A stretch of DNA of 64,000 bases, from assembly GCF_014649835.1 (NCBI RefSeq), contig NZ_BMTU01000001.1, forward strand, positions 806,001-870,000, in the 5' to 3' direction. The first letter of the stretch is position 1. The number at the start of each line of letters is the position of its first letter. Positions 28,092 through 37,030 of the stretch are shown here, one piece after another. The position numbers and the translations under genes are program-made. The stretch is from Streptomyces pilosus (GTDB lineage: Bacteria > Actinomycetota > Actinomycetes > Streptomycetales > Streptomycetaceae). The notes under the pieces were generated by a model, which saw only the letters and a list, made by a program, of their open reading frames with translations, was not told the DNA's origin and did not search any database.

Positions 28092-29277
28092 CGCCACGCG
28101 ACGCGCGGAGCAGCCGGCGGACCCTTCTGACGGCCCGGCGCAGCACGGCGGGCGTGCCGTCCTCGCGGTAGCCGGGGACGGCGCGGGCCTCGCGGGGCGA
28201 GGCCAGGTACACGGAATCGGGGATGCCCGCCTCGCGGTCCCCGTAGTAGGGGTAGGCCAGGTAGACGTGGCGGCCGCGCCTCTTCAGTACGGCGGGCGGT
28301 CGTTCCTTCGTACGTAACCTCAGTACGCCGAGGAGGAGTTCCGGCCGCCGCTCGGCCACCAGGTGCAGCCGCAGCCGCTCCTCGACCTTGAGCAGCCGGG
28401 CGACGCCCTCGGTCCAGTGGCGCTCCATCAGCGGCTGCGCCAGTTCCAGCTTGCGGGCGCGCACCTCGTCGGTGTCCCTGAGGAACACGGGGCCGAACTG
28501 GGGCAGCAGGGTGATGGTGAACGGCCGCAGCATCAGCAGGTCACGGCGGGGGCCCGCGGGGACGAGGGCGGCGATCAGGTCCATCAGGGCGCGGGCGGAG
28601 TCGAAGCGCAGGGTGTAGCCGCCGCTCTTGGTGACGTGCTTGCCGTCGGTGCGGCCCACCAGGTAGTAGCAGGTGTAGTCGGCGACCACCGAGACGCCGT
28701 CCGCGCGCAGGTACGCCTCCATGGTGAACAGCGCGTCCTCGCCGGTCCACAGGGACTCGTCGAACCGCATGCCGTGCCGTTCGAGCAGCGCGCGGCGGAA
28801 CAGTTTCTGCGCGCTGAGGGTGTACTTGATGTTGGACGAGTAGACGTCGGTGCGCTCCAGCGTCCTGCCCCACATGGACTTCGGCGCGCCGCGGTTGACG
28901 CCCTCGATCCGGCCCAGGACGACGTCGGTCCCGGCGCGGTCGGCCATGTCCACCATCCGCTCCAGGGCTTCGGGGCCGAGCCGGTCGTCGGCGTCCAGGA
29001 AGAAGACATAGCGGCCGCTCGCCCTGGCCAGGCCCACGTTGCGCGGGCCGCTGGGGCCGCCCGAGTTCTGCTGCCGGATCACGGTGACCGGCATGGGGGC
29101 ACGGTCCGCGAACTCCTCCAGGCACCGCCCCGTACCGTCGGTCGAGCCGTCGTCGACCGCGACGACCTCGACCCGCTCCGGGCCGATGGTCTGCGCCTCG
29201 ACGGACGCCAGGCACTCGGCCAGGTACGGCATCGCCTCGTATGCCCCGATGATCACGGTGACATCAGGCTGCGCCAC
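28060..29277 (-). CDS. Family 2 glycosyltransferase with a TTA codon
   Basis: 405 residues. GT-A fold family 2 transferase: VTVIIGAYEAMPYLAECL at the N terminus, VDDGSTDGTG, and the metal-binding FFLDADDRLG. A helical C-terminal half of unknown function ends in a very basic tail. GTG 29277 is chosen because GAGGGAG lies about seven bases upstream; GTG 29283 is alternative. One leucine codon, at 28315-28317, is TTA, read only by the bldA tRNA, so translation may be restricted to developing cultures. Tail-to-tail overlap with the TagF-like gene. Probably glycosylates the wall polymer of this locus; acceptor unknown. Confidence 0.85.
   Translation of the reverse strand: MAQPDVTVIIGAYEAMPYLAECLASVEAQTIGPERVEVVAVDDGSTDGTGRCLEEFADRAPMPVTVIRQQNSGGPSGPRNVGLARASGRYVFFLDADDRLGPEALERMVDMADRAGTDVVLGRIEGVNRGAPKSMWGRTLERTDVYSSNIKYTLSAQKLFRRALLERHGMRFDESLWTGEDALFTMEAYLRADGVSVVADYTCYYLVGRTDGKHVTKSGGYTLRFDSARALMDLIAALVPAGPRRDLLMLRPFTITLLPQFGPVFLRDTDEVRARKLELAQPLMERHWTEGVARLLKVEERLRLHLVAERRPELLLGVLRLRTKERPPAVLKRRGRHVYLAYPYYGDREAGIPDSVYLASPREARAVPGYREDGTPAVLRRAVRRVRRLLRASRGVKPGGKAAAA
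28315..28317 (-). other. TTA codon (bldA target)
   Basis: In-frame leucine TTA, codon 321 of the family 2 glycosyltransferase at 28060-29277, within sequence encoding LRLRTKERPP. It is the only in-frame TTA I found by eye in the real genes of this window. Confidence 0.85.
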
Positions 29278-29416
29278 GGTCACGCTCCCTCTTCGCAGGA
29301 AATCCTCTTGTATCGCCTCAATCGCTACGAGTTAGACGGGTGTTCGAAGACGACGGTTGTCCCGGCCCTCCGCCAGTGGCTCACGTCACAGGGTGGCCGC
29401 GGGTCGTGCGGGTATG

Positions 29417-29466
29417 CGAAAGGGTTGGGGTCACGAGAAGTGCTTCTCGTGACCCCAACCCTTTCG
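29417..29466 (-). terminator. 24-bp perfect hairpin terminator
   Basis: A perfect 24-base inverted repeat (29417-29440 with 29443-29466), one of the longest in the window, starts 15 nt past the stop of the second TagF-like gene. It separates that gene from the glycosyltransferase promoter. Confidence 0.85.
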
Positions 29467-29481
29467 GCTGCGTGAGACCCG

Positions 29482-31587
29482 TCAGCGGGCTTCGACGCCC
29501 TCCGTCCCGTTCTCCACCGAGGCCCGGGGGGCGGGCACCACGTCCACCGGCTCCACCTCGGGACCGCCGACCGTGATCCGGCTCTCCTGGCCGAGGTTGC
29601 GCGCCTCGGCCTTCAGGGCGAGCTGCGCGACGGCGGCGTTGAACCGCTCGATGGACGTCGGCTCGTCCGGGCCGAGCAGGTACCGCTTGAGCTCGTCACG
29701 GGCCCCGGCCAGCGGGTCGGCGGCCGGCTCGCGGACGGCGTCGAGCAGTCCGCCGAGCTGCGCCGCGTCGTTGGAGAGGATCACCGCGGCGCGCACCGCC
29801 GTGTTCTGCCGCCTGAACTCGTCCGCGCCGAGTCCGGCGGAGTCGGTGACCGCGTACGGCTTGCCGCTGGCGATGAAGTCGGACACCACGCTGGAGATGT
29901 CGGAGACCATCGCGTCGGAGACGTTGAAGCAGTCGTACAGGCGCGGCTCGGCGCCGGTGATGACGCGGTGCTCCCACTCGGGGAAGGAGCTCCAGTAGGC
30001 GGCGTTCCACTCGGCGCGCAGCCGGGCGGTCTCCTCGTGCCGGGCGATGTCGACCAGTCCGTCGCGGGTGGCCTCGGCCTCGTCGCCCTTGTCCACGAGG
30101 CCGGTCAGCCGGTCGAGGCGGGCCTCGATGCGGGCCAGTTCGGCCTTGGCGCGCGACTGGACGGCGGCGTCGGCGGTGAACCGCGGGTCGGCCGCGCGGG
30201 CGGCGGCGGCCTTCTCGACCAGCGCGGTGATGCGCTGGTGGGCGGCCTTCGCCTTCGGGCTGCGGGTTCCGGTGAAGGGGTGCGGCTTGTACAGGACGCG
30301 CACCGCCGGGTCGGCCTCGACCAGCTGCTTCACGATGTTCTCGCCGGCCAGCAGGAGCGAGGTGTTGCCGGGGTTGTCGTCCCAGCCCTCCCAGGTGGGC
30401 GCGTACAGGATCGTCGGCATGCGGCCGGCGGGGGCGTCCTGGCGGGGGCGGATCGGGGCCAGCTGCGGGCGGCCGACCTCGACGATGTCCTCGTCGCGGA
30501 TGCCGACGTCGGCGATGGCGTAGCGGTCGCGGCCCGCGCGGCCGGCCGTCCACACCTCGTCGTAGACCTTGCTGAACGGGTTGACGCTGGCGAGCTTGTC
30601 GCTGTCGCCGTGGCCGATGAAGACGTGCTTCATGGTGGGCACGCGCAGCAGGTGGATGTTCTTGCCGACGTTCGCCGGGTACAGCGCGACCCGCACGGTG
30701 GACAGGTCCATGTTCATCAGGTGCACCCCTCCGGGCACGCAGACGACGGGGACCGTGGTGGGCGCCAGCTTCTCCAGGATGACGTTCTCGCGCAGGATGA
30801 CCAGCGGGCGGGTGTCCAGCCGCGCCATGGTGTCCAGCCACATGTTGACCTGGTAGGCGGAGTCCTTGGAGCCGGAGAAGTACAGCACGGTCTCCGGCCG
30901 GTAGTCGCGCAGCCAGCCGTCCAGGGCGCCCAGCACCTTCTTGGCGTTCGGCGGGACCTTCCGGCCGCGCAGGTGGGGCGCCAGCGCGAGGACGTACAGG
31001 GCGGCGGCGCCCACGGTGACGCCGATGCCGGTGTAGCCGACGGCGGCGGAGTCCAGGGAGGCGCCGGCGAGGACGCCGGCGACGGCCGCCAGGTCGAGGT
31101 GGAGCATCTTCTCGGAGGCCCGGTGTATCAGCGCGTGCGGCGGGGCGTCCGGGATGCGGAGGCGGGAGACCAGGTCGACGTTGCGGGTGGCGACCGGGAG
31201 GCGGCGGCGGTTGCCGATCAGGGTGGTGACCGCGCCGTGGCAGACCTGGAGCCCGTAGAACGCGACGAAGCAGGCGATCGCCCCGTAGTAGATCAGGTTG
31301 TCCCCGAGGTCGAGTCGGGCCAGCAGCAGGATCAGCAGGAGCTGCCGGATCAGGAAGCGGATCGACAGGCCCGCCCGCACCTTGCTGAGGCGGTTGACCA
31401 GGTAGCTGCCCTTGCGGTGCAGATAGTGGTCCGCCAGGTACGTCACGGCGGCCGCGGCCGCGAAGGCGGGGATGCTCGGGACGAGCGCGGCCAGCATGAG
31501 GCCGGCGTAGCCCAGCGTCATGAGGACCGCCGCGGCCAGTTCGGCCGCGCTGCCCACCCGGGCGACGCGTATAGCGGTGGATATCAC
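29482..31587 (-). CDS. Membrane-fused CDP-glycerol/ribitol glycopolymer transferase (TagF-like), paralogue 2
   Basis: 701 residues, same plan as the protein at 26016-28091: about 210 residues with several membrane helices, then a glycerophosphotransferase-type domain with GHGDSDKLAS, YAPTWEGWDDNPGNTS, YKPHPFTG and DISSVVSDFI. An acidic tail of about 40 residues follows. The two copies are clearly homologous along their whole length but far from identical, so the duplication is old and they may act in sequence (primer and polymerase) or on different CDP-alditols. Start GTG 31587. The CDP-ribitol-type synthase gene lies upstream on the same strand, suggesting the two share a substrate. Confidence 0.82.
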   Translation of the reverse strand: MISTAIRVARVGSAAELAAAVLMTLGYAGLMLAALVPSIPAFAAAAAVTYLADHYLHRKGSYLVNRLSKVRAGLSIRFLIRQLLLILLLARLDLGDNLIYYGAIACFVAFYGLQVCHGAVTTLIGNRRRLPVATRNVDLVSRLRIPDAPPHALIHRASEKMLHLDLAAVAGVLAGASLDSAAVGYTGIGVTVGAAALYVLALAPHLRGRKVPPNAKKVLGALDGWLRDYRPETVLYFSGSKDSAYQVNMWLDTMARLDTRPLVILRENVILEKLAPTTVPVVCVPGGVHLMNMDLSTVRVALYPANVGKNIHLLRVPTMKHVFIGHGDSDKLASVNPFSKVYDEVWTAGRAGRDRYAIADVGIRDEDIVEVGRPQLAPIRPRQDAPAGRMPTILYAPTWEGWDDNPGNTSLLLAGENIVKQLVEADPAVRVLYKPHPFTGTRSPKAKAAHQRITALVEKAAAARAADPRFTADAAVQSRAKAELARIEARLDRLTGLVDKGDEAEATRDGLVDIARHEETARLRAEWNAAYWSSFPEWEHRVITGAEPRLYDCFNVSDAMVSDISSVVSDFIASGKPYAVTDSAGLGADEFRRQNTAVRAAVILSNDAAQLGGLLDAVREPAADPLAGARDELKRYLLGPDEPTSIERFNAAVAQLALKAEARNLGQESRITVGGPEVEPVDVVPAPRASVENGTEGVEAR

Positions 31588-31734
31588 GGAGGAACCTGCT
31601 CTGGGAGGGGAGTGCCGGTTTTGTGTCTGCGTATAAGGAGGCTACGGATTCAGGCCCCCGCGAAGCCCCGTTTCCGATTGGTTAACGGGTGACCGCAGAG
31701 GCCTGAATATCCGGAGTCTAATTGGCCTTGATTA

Positions 31735-33231
31735 TTACACGCCGTCCTGTCGGTCCAGCACGGAGGCCAGCGCCCCCTCGAATCCGGAGGCCCGTGCGGC
31801 GTCCGCCGTCGGGTCCTGCTGCCGGACGTCGATGACGTGCCCGGTGAGCTCCGACAGCAGCACGTCCAGCGAGGTCCGGGCCACGGCCTCGGAGGAGAGC
31901 AGGCTGCCCGCGGGCTCCTGGCCGAACGCCTTGGTGCGCATCGGTGTGGCGGTGCGCTCGGGGTTGATGCAGTTGACGCGGACGCCGTCGCCGGCCCACT
32001 CGTCGGACAGGGCCTGGGTGAGGTTCACCATGGCGGCCTTGGTCGAGGAGTAGAGGCTGTACTCGGCGCGTCCGCGGGTGTAGCTGCTGGAGGTGTACAG
32101 CAGCAACTGGCCGTTGGTCTCGGCGAGGTACTTGTAGGCGGAGCGCGCGATCTGCACGGGGGCCAGGTAGTTGACCTTCAGCGCCTCCTCGATGGTGGCG
32201 TTGTCGGTCTCGGCCAGCTTGCCTATGCGCAGGACGCCGGCGGTGTTGACGACGTAGTCGATGCGGCCCGTCTCGGCGTACGCCTTGGACAGCGCGTCGT
32301 CGACCTCCTCCGGGTTCTCCACGTGGGTGCCGGTGGTGGAGCGGCCGAGCGCGAAGACGGTGGCGCCGTAGGACTCGGCGAGCTGGGCGATGTCCTGGCC
32401 GATGCCGTAGGAGCCGCCGAAGACCACCACGGTCCTGCCGGTGAGCAGCCGGCGGTAGGCCTCCTCGCCGTTCTGCTCGGGGGCGGCGGTGGAGCCGAGC
32501 TGGAAGAGCTTGTCGGCGATGAAGACGTCGACGGGCTGGGTGACCTTCATGTTGTACTCGTCACCGGCCACGACGTGGATCGGCACGTCCGGCAGGTACT
32601 TGAGCACGACGGAACAGTCGTCCGTCGCCTGGAAGTTGGGGTCGCCCGCGGCGACCTCGTAGGCGCGGCGGATGGTGGACAGCTTGAAGGCCTGCGGGGT
32701 CTGGCCGCGGCGCAGCCGGGAGCGGTCCGGGATCTCGGTGATGAACTCGCCGTCCTCGCCGTGGGTGCGCGTGACGATGATGGTGTCCGCGGAGGGGATG
32801 GCCACATCGACGGCCTGGTAGCGCTCCAGCGCGGTCACGCAGTCGTCGATGACGCGCTGCGACAGCAGGGGGCGTACGGCGTCGTGGAAGAGGACGTTGC
32901 GGTCCTCGCCCTCGGCCAGGCCCTCGCCGAGCGCCGCGATGGCCCGCTCGGTGGTCTCGTTCCGGGTCGCGCCGCCCTCGATGACCCGGGTCACCTTGGT
33001 GAAGCCGGCCTTGGCGACGATCTTTTCCACGTCGGGCACGTATCCCGGGGCCATCAGCACGATGATGTCGTCGATCGAGCCGGCCTTCTCGAAGGTGGCC
33101 AGGGTGTGCTCGATGACTGCCTTGCCGGCGATCTTCAGCAGCTGCTTGGGAATCGACAGACCCACCCGCTGGCCGGTGCCACCGGCCAGGATCACTGCGG
33201 TGGTACGGGGCTTGGCTATGTGCTGGGACAC
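31735..33231 (-). CDS. Cytidylyltransferase-SDR fusion, probable bifunctional CDP-ribitol synthase
   Basis: 498 residues. The first about 235 are an IspD/TarI-type cytidylyltransferase (VILAGGTGQRVG, PKQLLKIAGKAVIEHTL, FHDAVRPLL, RGQTPQAF). Residues about 260-480 are a short-chain dehydrogenase (VVVFGGSYGIGQ, catalytic YSSTK). This order is that of Bcs1/Acs1 of Haemophilus influenzae, which reduces ribulose 5-phosphate and then makes CDP-ribitol. In this locus the expected product would feed the TagF-like polymerases. An IspD role in isoprenoid synthesis is unlikely given the fusion and neighbours. GTG 33231 (VSQHIAKP) follows AGGTAGGT. Confidence 0.82.
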   Translation of the reverse strand: MSQHIAKPRTTAVILAGGTGQRVGLSIPKQLLKIAGKAVIEHTLATFEKAGSIDDIIVLMAPGYVPDVEKIVAKAGFTKVTRVIEGGATRNETTERAIAALGEGLAEGEDRNVLFHDAVRPLLSQRVIDDCVTALERYQAVDVAIPSADTIIVTRTHGEDGEFITEIPDRSRLRRGQTPQAFKLSTIRRAYEVAAGDPNFQATDDCSVVLKYLPDVPIHVVAGDEYNMKVTQPVDVFIADKLFQLGSTAAPEQNGEEAYRRLLTGRTVVVFGGSYGIGQDIAQLAESYGATVFALGRSTTGTHVENPEEVDDALSKAYAETGRIDYVVNTAGVLRIGKLAETDNATIEEALKVNYLAPVQIARSAYKYLAETNGQLLLYTSSSYTRGRAEYSLYSSTKAAMVNLTQALSDEWAGDGVRVNCINPERTATPMRTKAFGQEPAGSLLSSEAVARTSLDVLLSELTGHVIDVRQQDPTADAARASGFEGALASVLDRQDGV

Positions 33232-33945
33232 AGGTGACCTACCTTGGGGCGACAGGGAACTTCGAAATGGTCCCACTTGGGGTTACCGCAGTGCAAGGTG
33301 AGAGCCCCCCGCCGCATATGTGCACGCAACCTCTCATTCACCTGGGACTCCTGGTACTTCGTGACGGTTCCCTGGACGTGCCGTGAATTGCTGTGAGTAA
33401 CTCCACAGGAGTTATGCCATTGCCGTGCGTGACGGATGAGGCCCACCCGTCACTTCGGCGCGGGCCGTGCCCCACCTCCGTGCAGCGGTGACCGAGGACC
33501 TTCGTCAGTTCCTTCGACGATGTCCGGTGAACCGTACGCCCTTTGCCCGGGTGCGTCGTCATCCGGGGCGGCCGGAGCGCGGTACGGGGCTCCCACCACC
33601 GCTCCGTACGGGGCTCCCCGCCGCTCCGGCGGGGGCGGGACGCGGCTGCGGCACCGGCTGCGCGGGCGGTCCACCGGGTGGGCGGACCGGTGCGCGGGCG
33701 GGCGGCGGCGGTGCCGGACCGGCGCGGGCCGCCGGCCGCCCGGTGCCGGGGTGCTCACCGACGGTCAGGGTGACGGTGTCCGGATCTTCACGTCCGGGGG
33801 CCAGGCCGCACGAATTCTTCGCATATTCGATCGCACCGTTCCGCACGATCTTCGAAGAGCGCGATTACCGGTCGCCCTTTGCCGCGGAAATTCCCCGTCG
33901 GGATTCCATGGCATTTTCGTTTCGGCCGCGTCCGTCCGGCCACGG
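33232..33945. other. Intergenic region, no supported gene
   Basis: About 710 bp between the CDP-ribitol synthase gene and the obg terminator. It contains a 7-bp inverted repeat with three-base loop (TAACTCC/GGAGTTA, 33398-33414), about 170 bp upstream of the synthase start, which could be an operator. Several long frames exist but all are Pro/Gly/Arg-rich with no conserved motif. The part next to obg (33790-33930) is lower in G+C. Confidence 0.5.
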
Positions 33946-33976
33946 AAAAAGCCCGGCACCCGCGTGGGCGCCGGGC
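33946..33976 (-). terminator. Terminator after obg
   Basis: A stem GCCCGGC/GCCGGGC (33951-33957 with 33970-33976) is followed on the minus strand by five T residues (33950-33946), 24 nt past the obg stop. Confidence 0.8.
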
Positions 33977-34000
33977 TCTCCCGGCCGGGCCGCCGGACGG

Positions 34001-35446
34001 CTAGAACGGCTCGAAGTCGTCGTACTCCCGCTGGACGTCGTCCCGTTCGGCCTGGCGGTCGCGGCGGCGCTGGGCGGCCGGACGGGGGGCCTCGAAGCGG
34101 TGGTCCTCGCCGCGCCGGCCGAGCATCTCCGCGCCGGCCGTCGCGGTCGGCTCCCAGTCGAAGACGACCGCGTTGTCCTCGGGTCCGATGGCGACGCCGT
34201 CGCCGGTCCGGGCGCCGGCCTTCATCAGCTGGTCCTCGACACCGAGGCGGTTGAGCCGGTCGGCGAGGTAGCCGACGGCCTCGTCGTTGTTGAAGTCGGT
34301 CTGGCGGACCCAGCGTTCGGGCTTCTCGCCGCGCACGCGGAAGAGCGGCTCCCCGCCGATCTCCTCACGGGTGACGGTGAAGCCCGCGTCGTCCACGGCC
34401 TTGGGCCGGATGACGATGCGGGTCGCCTCCTCCTTCGGCTTGGCGGCCCTCGCCTGGGCGACCAGGTCGGCGAGCGCGTACGACAGTTCCTTCAGCCCCA
34501 TGTGGGCGACGGCCGACACCTCGAAGACGCGGTAGCCGCGCGCCTCCAGGTCGGGGCGCACCATCTCGGCGAGGTCCTTGCCGTCGGGCACGTCGATCTT
34601 GTTCAGGACGACCATGCGGGGGCGGTTGTCGAGGCCGCCGTACTGCCGCAGCTCCTCCTCGATGATGTCGAGGTCGGAGAGGGGGTCGCGGTCGGACTCC
34701 AGCGTGGCGGTGTCCAGCACGTGCACGAGCACGCTGCACCGCTCGACGTGCCGCAGGAACTCCAGCCCGAGGCCCTTGCCCTGGCTGGCGCCCGGGATCA
34801 GCCCCGGCACGTCGGCGATGGTGTAGACGGTCGACCCGGCGGTGACGACGCCGAGGTTCGGGACAAGGGTGGTGAAGGGGTAGTCGGCGATCTTCGGCTT
34901 GGCGGCGGAGAGCACCGAGATCAGCGACGACTTGCCGGCGCTGGGGTAGCCGACGAGGGCCACGTCCGCGACGGTCTTCAGCTCCAGGACGACGTCCTGG
35001 AGGTCCCCCGGCTCACCGAGCAGCGCGAAGCCGGGCGCCTTGCGGCGCGCGGAGGCGAGGGCGGCGTTGCCGAGGCCGCCGCGTCCGCCCTGGGCGGCGA
35101 CGTAGGACGTGCCGTGGCCCACGAGGTCGGCGAGCACGTTCCCCGCCCTGTCGAGGACGACGGTGCCGTCCGGCACGGGCAGGACCAGGTCCTGGCCGTC
35201 CTTGCCGCTGCGGTTGCCGCCCTCACCGGGCTTGCCGTTGGTGGCCTTGCGGTGCGGGGAGTGGTGGTAGTCGAGGAGGGTCGTCACGGACTGGTCGACG
35301 GTCAGGATGACGTCGCCGCCGCGTCCGCCGTTCCCGCCGTCGGGTCCACCGAGCGGCTTGAACTTCTCACGGTGGACGGAGGCACAGCCGTGGCCTCCGT
35401 TACCCGCGGCGACGTGCAGCTCGACGCGGTCCACGAAGGTGGTCAT
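34001..35446 (-). CDS. obg: Obg/CgtA ribosome-associated GTPase
   Basis: 481 residues. Glycine-rich Obg domain (about 1-160, with [14 protein letters not shown]), then the GTPase domain with GYPSAGKSS (G1), [11 protein letters not shown] (G2), DVPGLI (G3), NKIDV (G4) and SAVAHMG (G5), then an OCT domain and an acidic/Arg-rich tail. In Streptomyces, Obg affects growth and the onset of aerial mycelium; in general it assists large-subunit assembly. The ATG follows GGAGGC. Last gene of rplU-rpmA-obg. Confidence 0.97.
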   Translation of the reverse strand: MTTFVDRVELHVAAGNGGHGCASVHREKFKPLGGPDGGNGGRGGDVILTVDQSVTTLLDYHHSPHRKATNGKPGEGGNRSGKDGQDLVLPVPDGTVVLDRAGNVLADLVGHGTSYVAAQGGRGGLGNAALASARRKAPGFALLGEPGDLQDVVLELKTVADVALVGYPSAGKSSLISVLSAAKPKIADYPFTTLVPNLGVVTAGSTVYTIADVPGLIPGASQGKGLGLEFLRHVERCSVLVHVLDTATLESDRDPLSDLDIIEEELRQYGGLDNRPRMVVLNKIDVPDGKDLAEMVRPDLEARGYRVFEVSAVAHMGLKELSYALADLVAQARAAKPKEEATRIVIRPKAVDDAGFTVTREEIGGEPLFRVRGEKPERWVRQTDFNNDEAVGYLADRLNRLGVEDQLMKAGARTGDGVAIGPEDNAVVFDWEPTATAGAEMLGRRGEDHRFEAPRPAAQRRRDRQAERDDVQREYDDFEPF

Positions 35447-35497
35447 GGTGGGGTGCCTCCAGAGACGTATGAGCGATTTTCTGTCTTAACACGCGAA

Positions 35498-35537
35498 AGG
35501 CGGACCCGCCTTCCCGACCGGGAAGTGAGGTCCGCCT
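35498..35537 (-). terminator. Hairpin between rpmA and obg
   Basis: A 9-bp outer stem (AGGCGGACC/GGTCCGCCT) encloses a 5-bp stem (TTCCC/GGGAA) and lies between the rpmA stop and the obg start. As obg is expected to be cotranscribed, this is probably a partial terminator that lowers obg relative to the ribosomal proteins. Confidence 0.55.
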
Positions 35538-35552
35538 CGCGAAAGCTTCCGA

Positions 35553-35807
35553 TCAGGCGACCGGAACGATGTTCACGACCTTGCGGCCACGGTGGGTGCC
35601 GAACTGCACCGCACCGGCGGCCAGGGCGAACAGCGTGTCGTCGCCGCCGCGGCCGACACCGGCGCCCGGGTGGAAGTGGGTGCCGCGCTGGCGGACCAGG
35701 ATCTCGCCCGCGTTCACGACCTGACCGCCGAAGCGCTTCACGCCGAGGCGCTGAGCGTTGGAGTCACGACCGTTACGGGTGGACGATGCGCCCTTCTTGT
35801 GTGCCAT
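35553..35807 (-). CDS. rpmA: 50S ribosomal protein L27
   Basis: 84 residues, normal length. Starts [20 protein letters not shown], the conserved L27 N terminus that reaches toward the peptidyl transferase centre, and ends [12 protein letters not shown]. It begins directly with MAHKKG, so there is no cleaved N-terminal extension of the Staphylococcus type. It follows rplU by 14 nt. Confidence 0.98.
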   Translation of the reverse strand: MAHKKGASSTRNGRDSNAQRLGVKRFGGQVVNAGEILVRQRGTHFHPGAGVGRGGDDTLFALAAGAVQFGTHRGRKVVNIVPVA

Positions 35808-35821
35808 CTCTCCTCAGTCCC

Positions 35822-36142
35822 TTACTTCGCAGCCGCGGGGATCTCAGTGACCTTGATCGCCGTGTACTGCTGGCGGTGGCCCTGACGACGGCGGTAGCCG
35901 GTCTTGTTCTTGTAGCGCAGAATGTCGATCTTCTGGCCCTTGTGGTGGTCCACGACCTCGGCCTGGACCTTGATGCCGGCCAGCACCCACGGGTCGCTGG
36001 TCACGGCGTCGCCGTCGACGACGAGCAGGGTCGAGAGCTCGACCGTGTCGCCCACCTTGGCGGTGGAAATCTTGTCAACCTCAACGATGTCGCCGACAGC
36101 AACCTTGTGCTGGCGACCACCGCTGCGCACGATGGCGTACAC
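35822..36142 (-). CDS. rplU: 50S ribosomal protein L21
   Basis: 106 residues. GTG start at 36142, product beginning [18 protein letters not shown]. Conserved C-terminal [19 protein letters not shown] binds 23S rRNA. Upstream in-frame residues to 36232 are Arg-rich and not part of L21. First gene of rplU-rpmA-obg. In related genomes rne lies close upstream; here about 26 kb intervenes. Confidence 0.98.
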   Translation of the reverse strand: MYAIVRSGGRQHKVAVGDIVEVDKISTAKVGDTVELSTLLVVDGDAVTSDPWVLAGIKVQAEVVDHHKGQKIDILRYKNKTGYRRRQGHRQQYTAIKVTEIPAAAK

Positions 36143-36295
36143 GCGGATCTCACTCTCACTCGAAGAACGGCACCCCCGCAGGCCAGCCACCCGGCAACGA
36201 ACACGGACGACCTCTCCCGGCCACCGAGGCACCCGGAAGGAAGAGGTTTACGGGGATGTGGCGGCCCCTGTGGACACGCCGACGGTCAAGGTTAC

Positions 36296-36327
36296 GGGGC
36301 CCGGCTTGAGGGGTCAAACCGGGCCCC
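36296..36327 (-). terminator. Terminator downstream of the putative immunity gene
   Basis: A 9-bp perfect stem (GGGGCCCGG/CCGGGCCCC) with a 14-base loop lies 35 nt past the stop of the 36362-37021 gene, insulating the Rhs operon from rplU. The rplU promoter must lie between here and 36142. Confidence 0.65.
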
Positions 36328-36361
36328 GGGCGCAAAGGACCTCACCAGGCCGGTCGAGCCC

Positions 36362-37021
36362 TCACCGCTCGCCCTGAAGGTTCCTCAGGTGAGCCACGAG
36401 GTCTGCGGTCGGAACCGTCGCACCCGCGCCCTTGATGCCTCCCACCGTATCGACCTGATACCGGTCCGGGGCCACTTCCCGCACGAGGAACTGGCGGCTC
36501 CCCCCGTCCAGCGGGTCCACCCGGAGCCGGACGACACCGTGCGTGACGGTGGGAAACAGGAGACGCAGCCGCTCGTCCTCGTGCAAACGGGTCAACAAGG
36601 TGCGTTGATCCGCGTGGAAATCGGACGACAGGAGGCGCGACCACTGCAGAGGAGCCGGGTCGCCCGCTGCGAGCGGCCGGGCGAATTCGTCGAGCTCCAT
36701 GAAGGGATACTTCGCTTCGAAGTCGTCGAGCGGAAGTCCGTCACGCCACGCCGCCACCGCCTCCACGACCAGACCAAGATCGTCCGTCGAGCCGGTCACC
36801 CAGGTGAATCCCGGCGTGTGCACCCCGATGAGGAACAATCGCTCCTCTGCCGCGAGACCGACCGAGACGACACCTCTGTCCGTCTCGACTCGCACGGGCG
36901 CGGATACCGGACCGATCGGTCCGACGTCGCATCCACGCCGCCCTGCGGTCTCCGCCATGGCCCTTCCCAGACTGCCGGCTGCCGCCACGTCCGGGTACAG
37001 GGCCTTCCATTCCGCATCCAT
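36362..37021 (-). CDS. Putative immunity protein for the Rhs toxin
   Basis: 219 residues, soluble, no signal peptide. Begins MDAEWKALYPDVAAAGSLGR, with LFLIGVHTPGFTWVTGS and a conserved-looking AAWRDGLPLDDFEAKYPFM in the middle. It resembles small cytoplasmic Streptomyces proteins of unknown function (I think the DUF6193 type, from memory). The start is nine bases after the rhs stop with GAGGCG between. A small gene immediately after the 3' end of a polymorphic toxin gene is where the cognate immunity gene is normally found; the role is inferred from position only. Confidence 0.68.
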   Translation of the reverse strand: MDAEWKALYPDVAAAGSLGRAMAETAGRRGCDVGPIGPVSAPVRVETDRGVVSVGLAAEERLFLIGVHTPGFTWVTGSTDDLGLVVEAVAAWRDGLPLDDFEAKYPFMELDEFARPLAAGDPAPLQWSRLLSSDFHADQRTLLTRLHEDERLRLLFPTVTHGVVRLRVDPLDGGSRQFLVREVAPDRYQVDTVGGIKGAGATVPTADLVAHLRNLQGER

Positions 37022-37030
37022 GATCGCCTC

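Noticed and set aside
24270..28097. Minus-strand extension of the proB frame through the wall locus
   Set aside because: It is antisense to the pyruvyl transferase and TagF-like genes and lacks protein-like composition; proB starts at 24269.
31735..33231. IspD of the MEP isoprenoid pathway
   Set aside because: The cytidylyltransferase is fused to an SDR and lies among teichoic-acid-type genes; this matches Bcs1/Acs1 rather than IspD.
33559..33846. Minus-strand frame of 95 codons in the intergenic region before obg
   Set aside because: The first 30 residues look protein-like, but the rest is Pro/Gly/Arg-rich low complexity and there is no ribosome-binding site.
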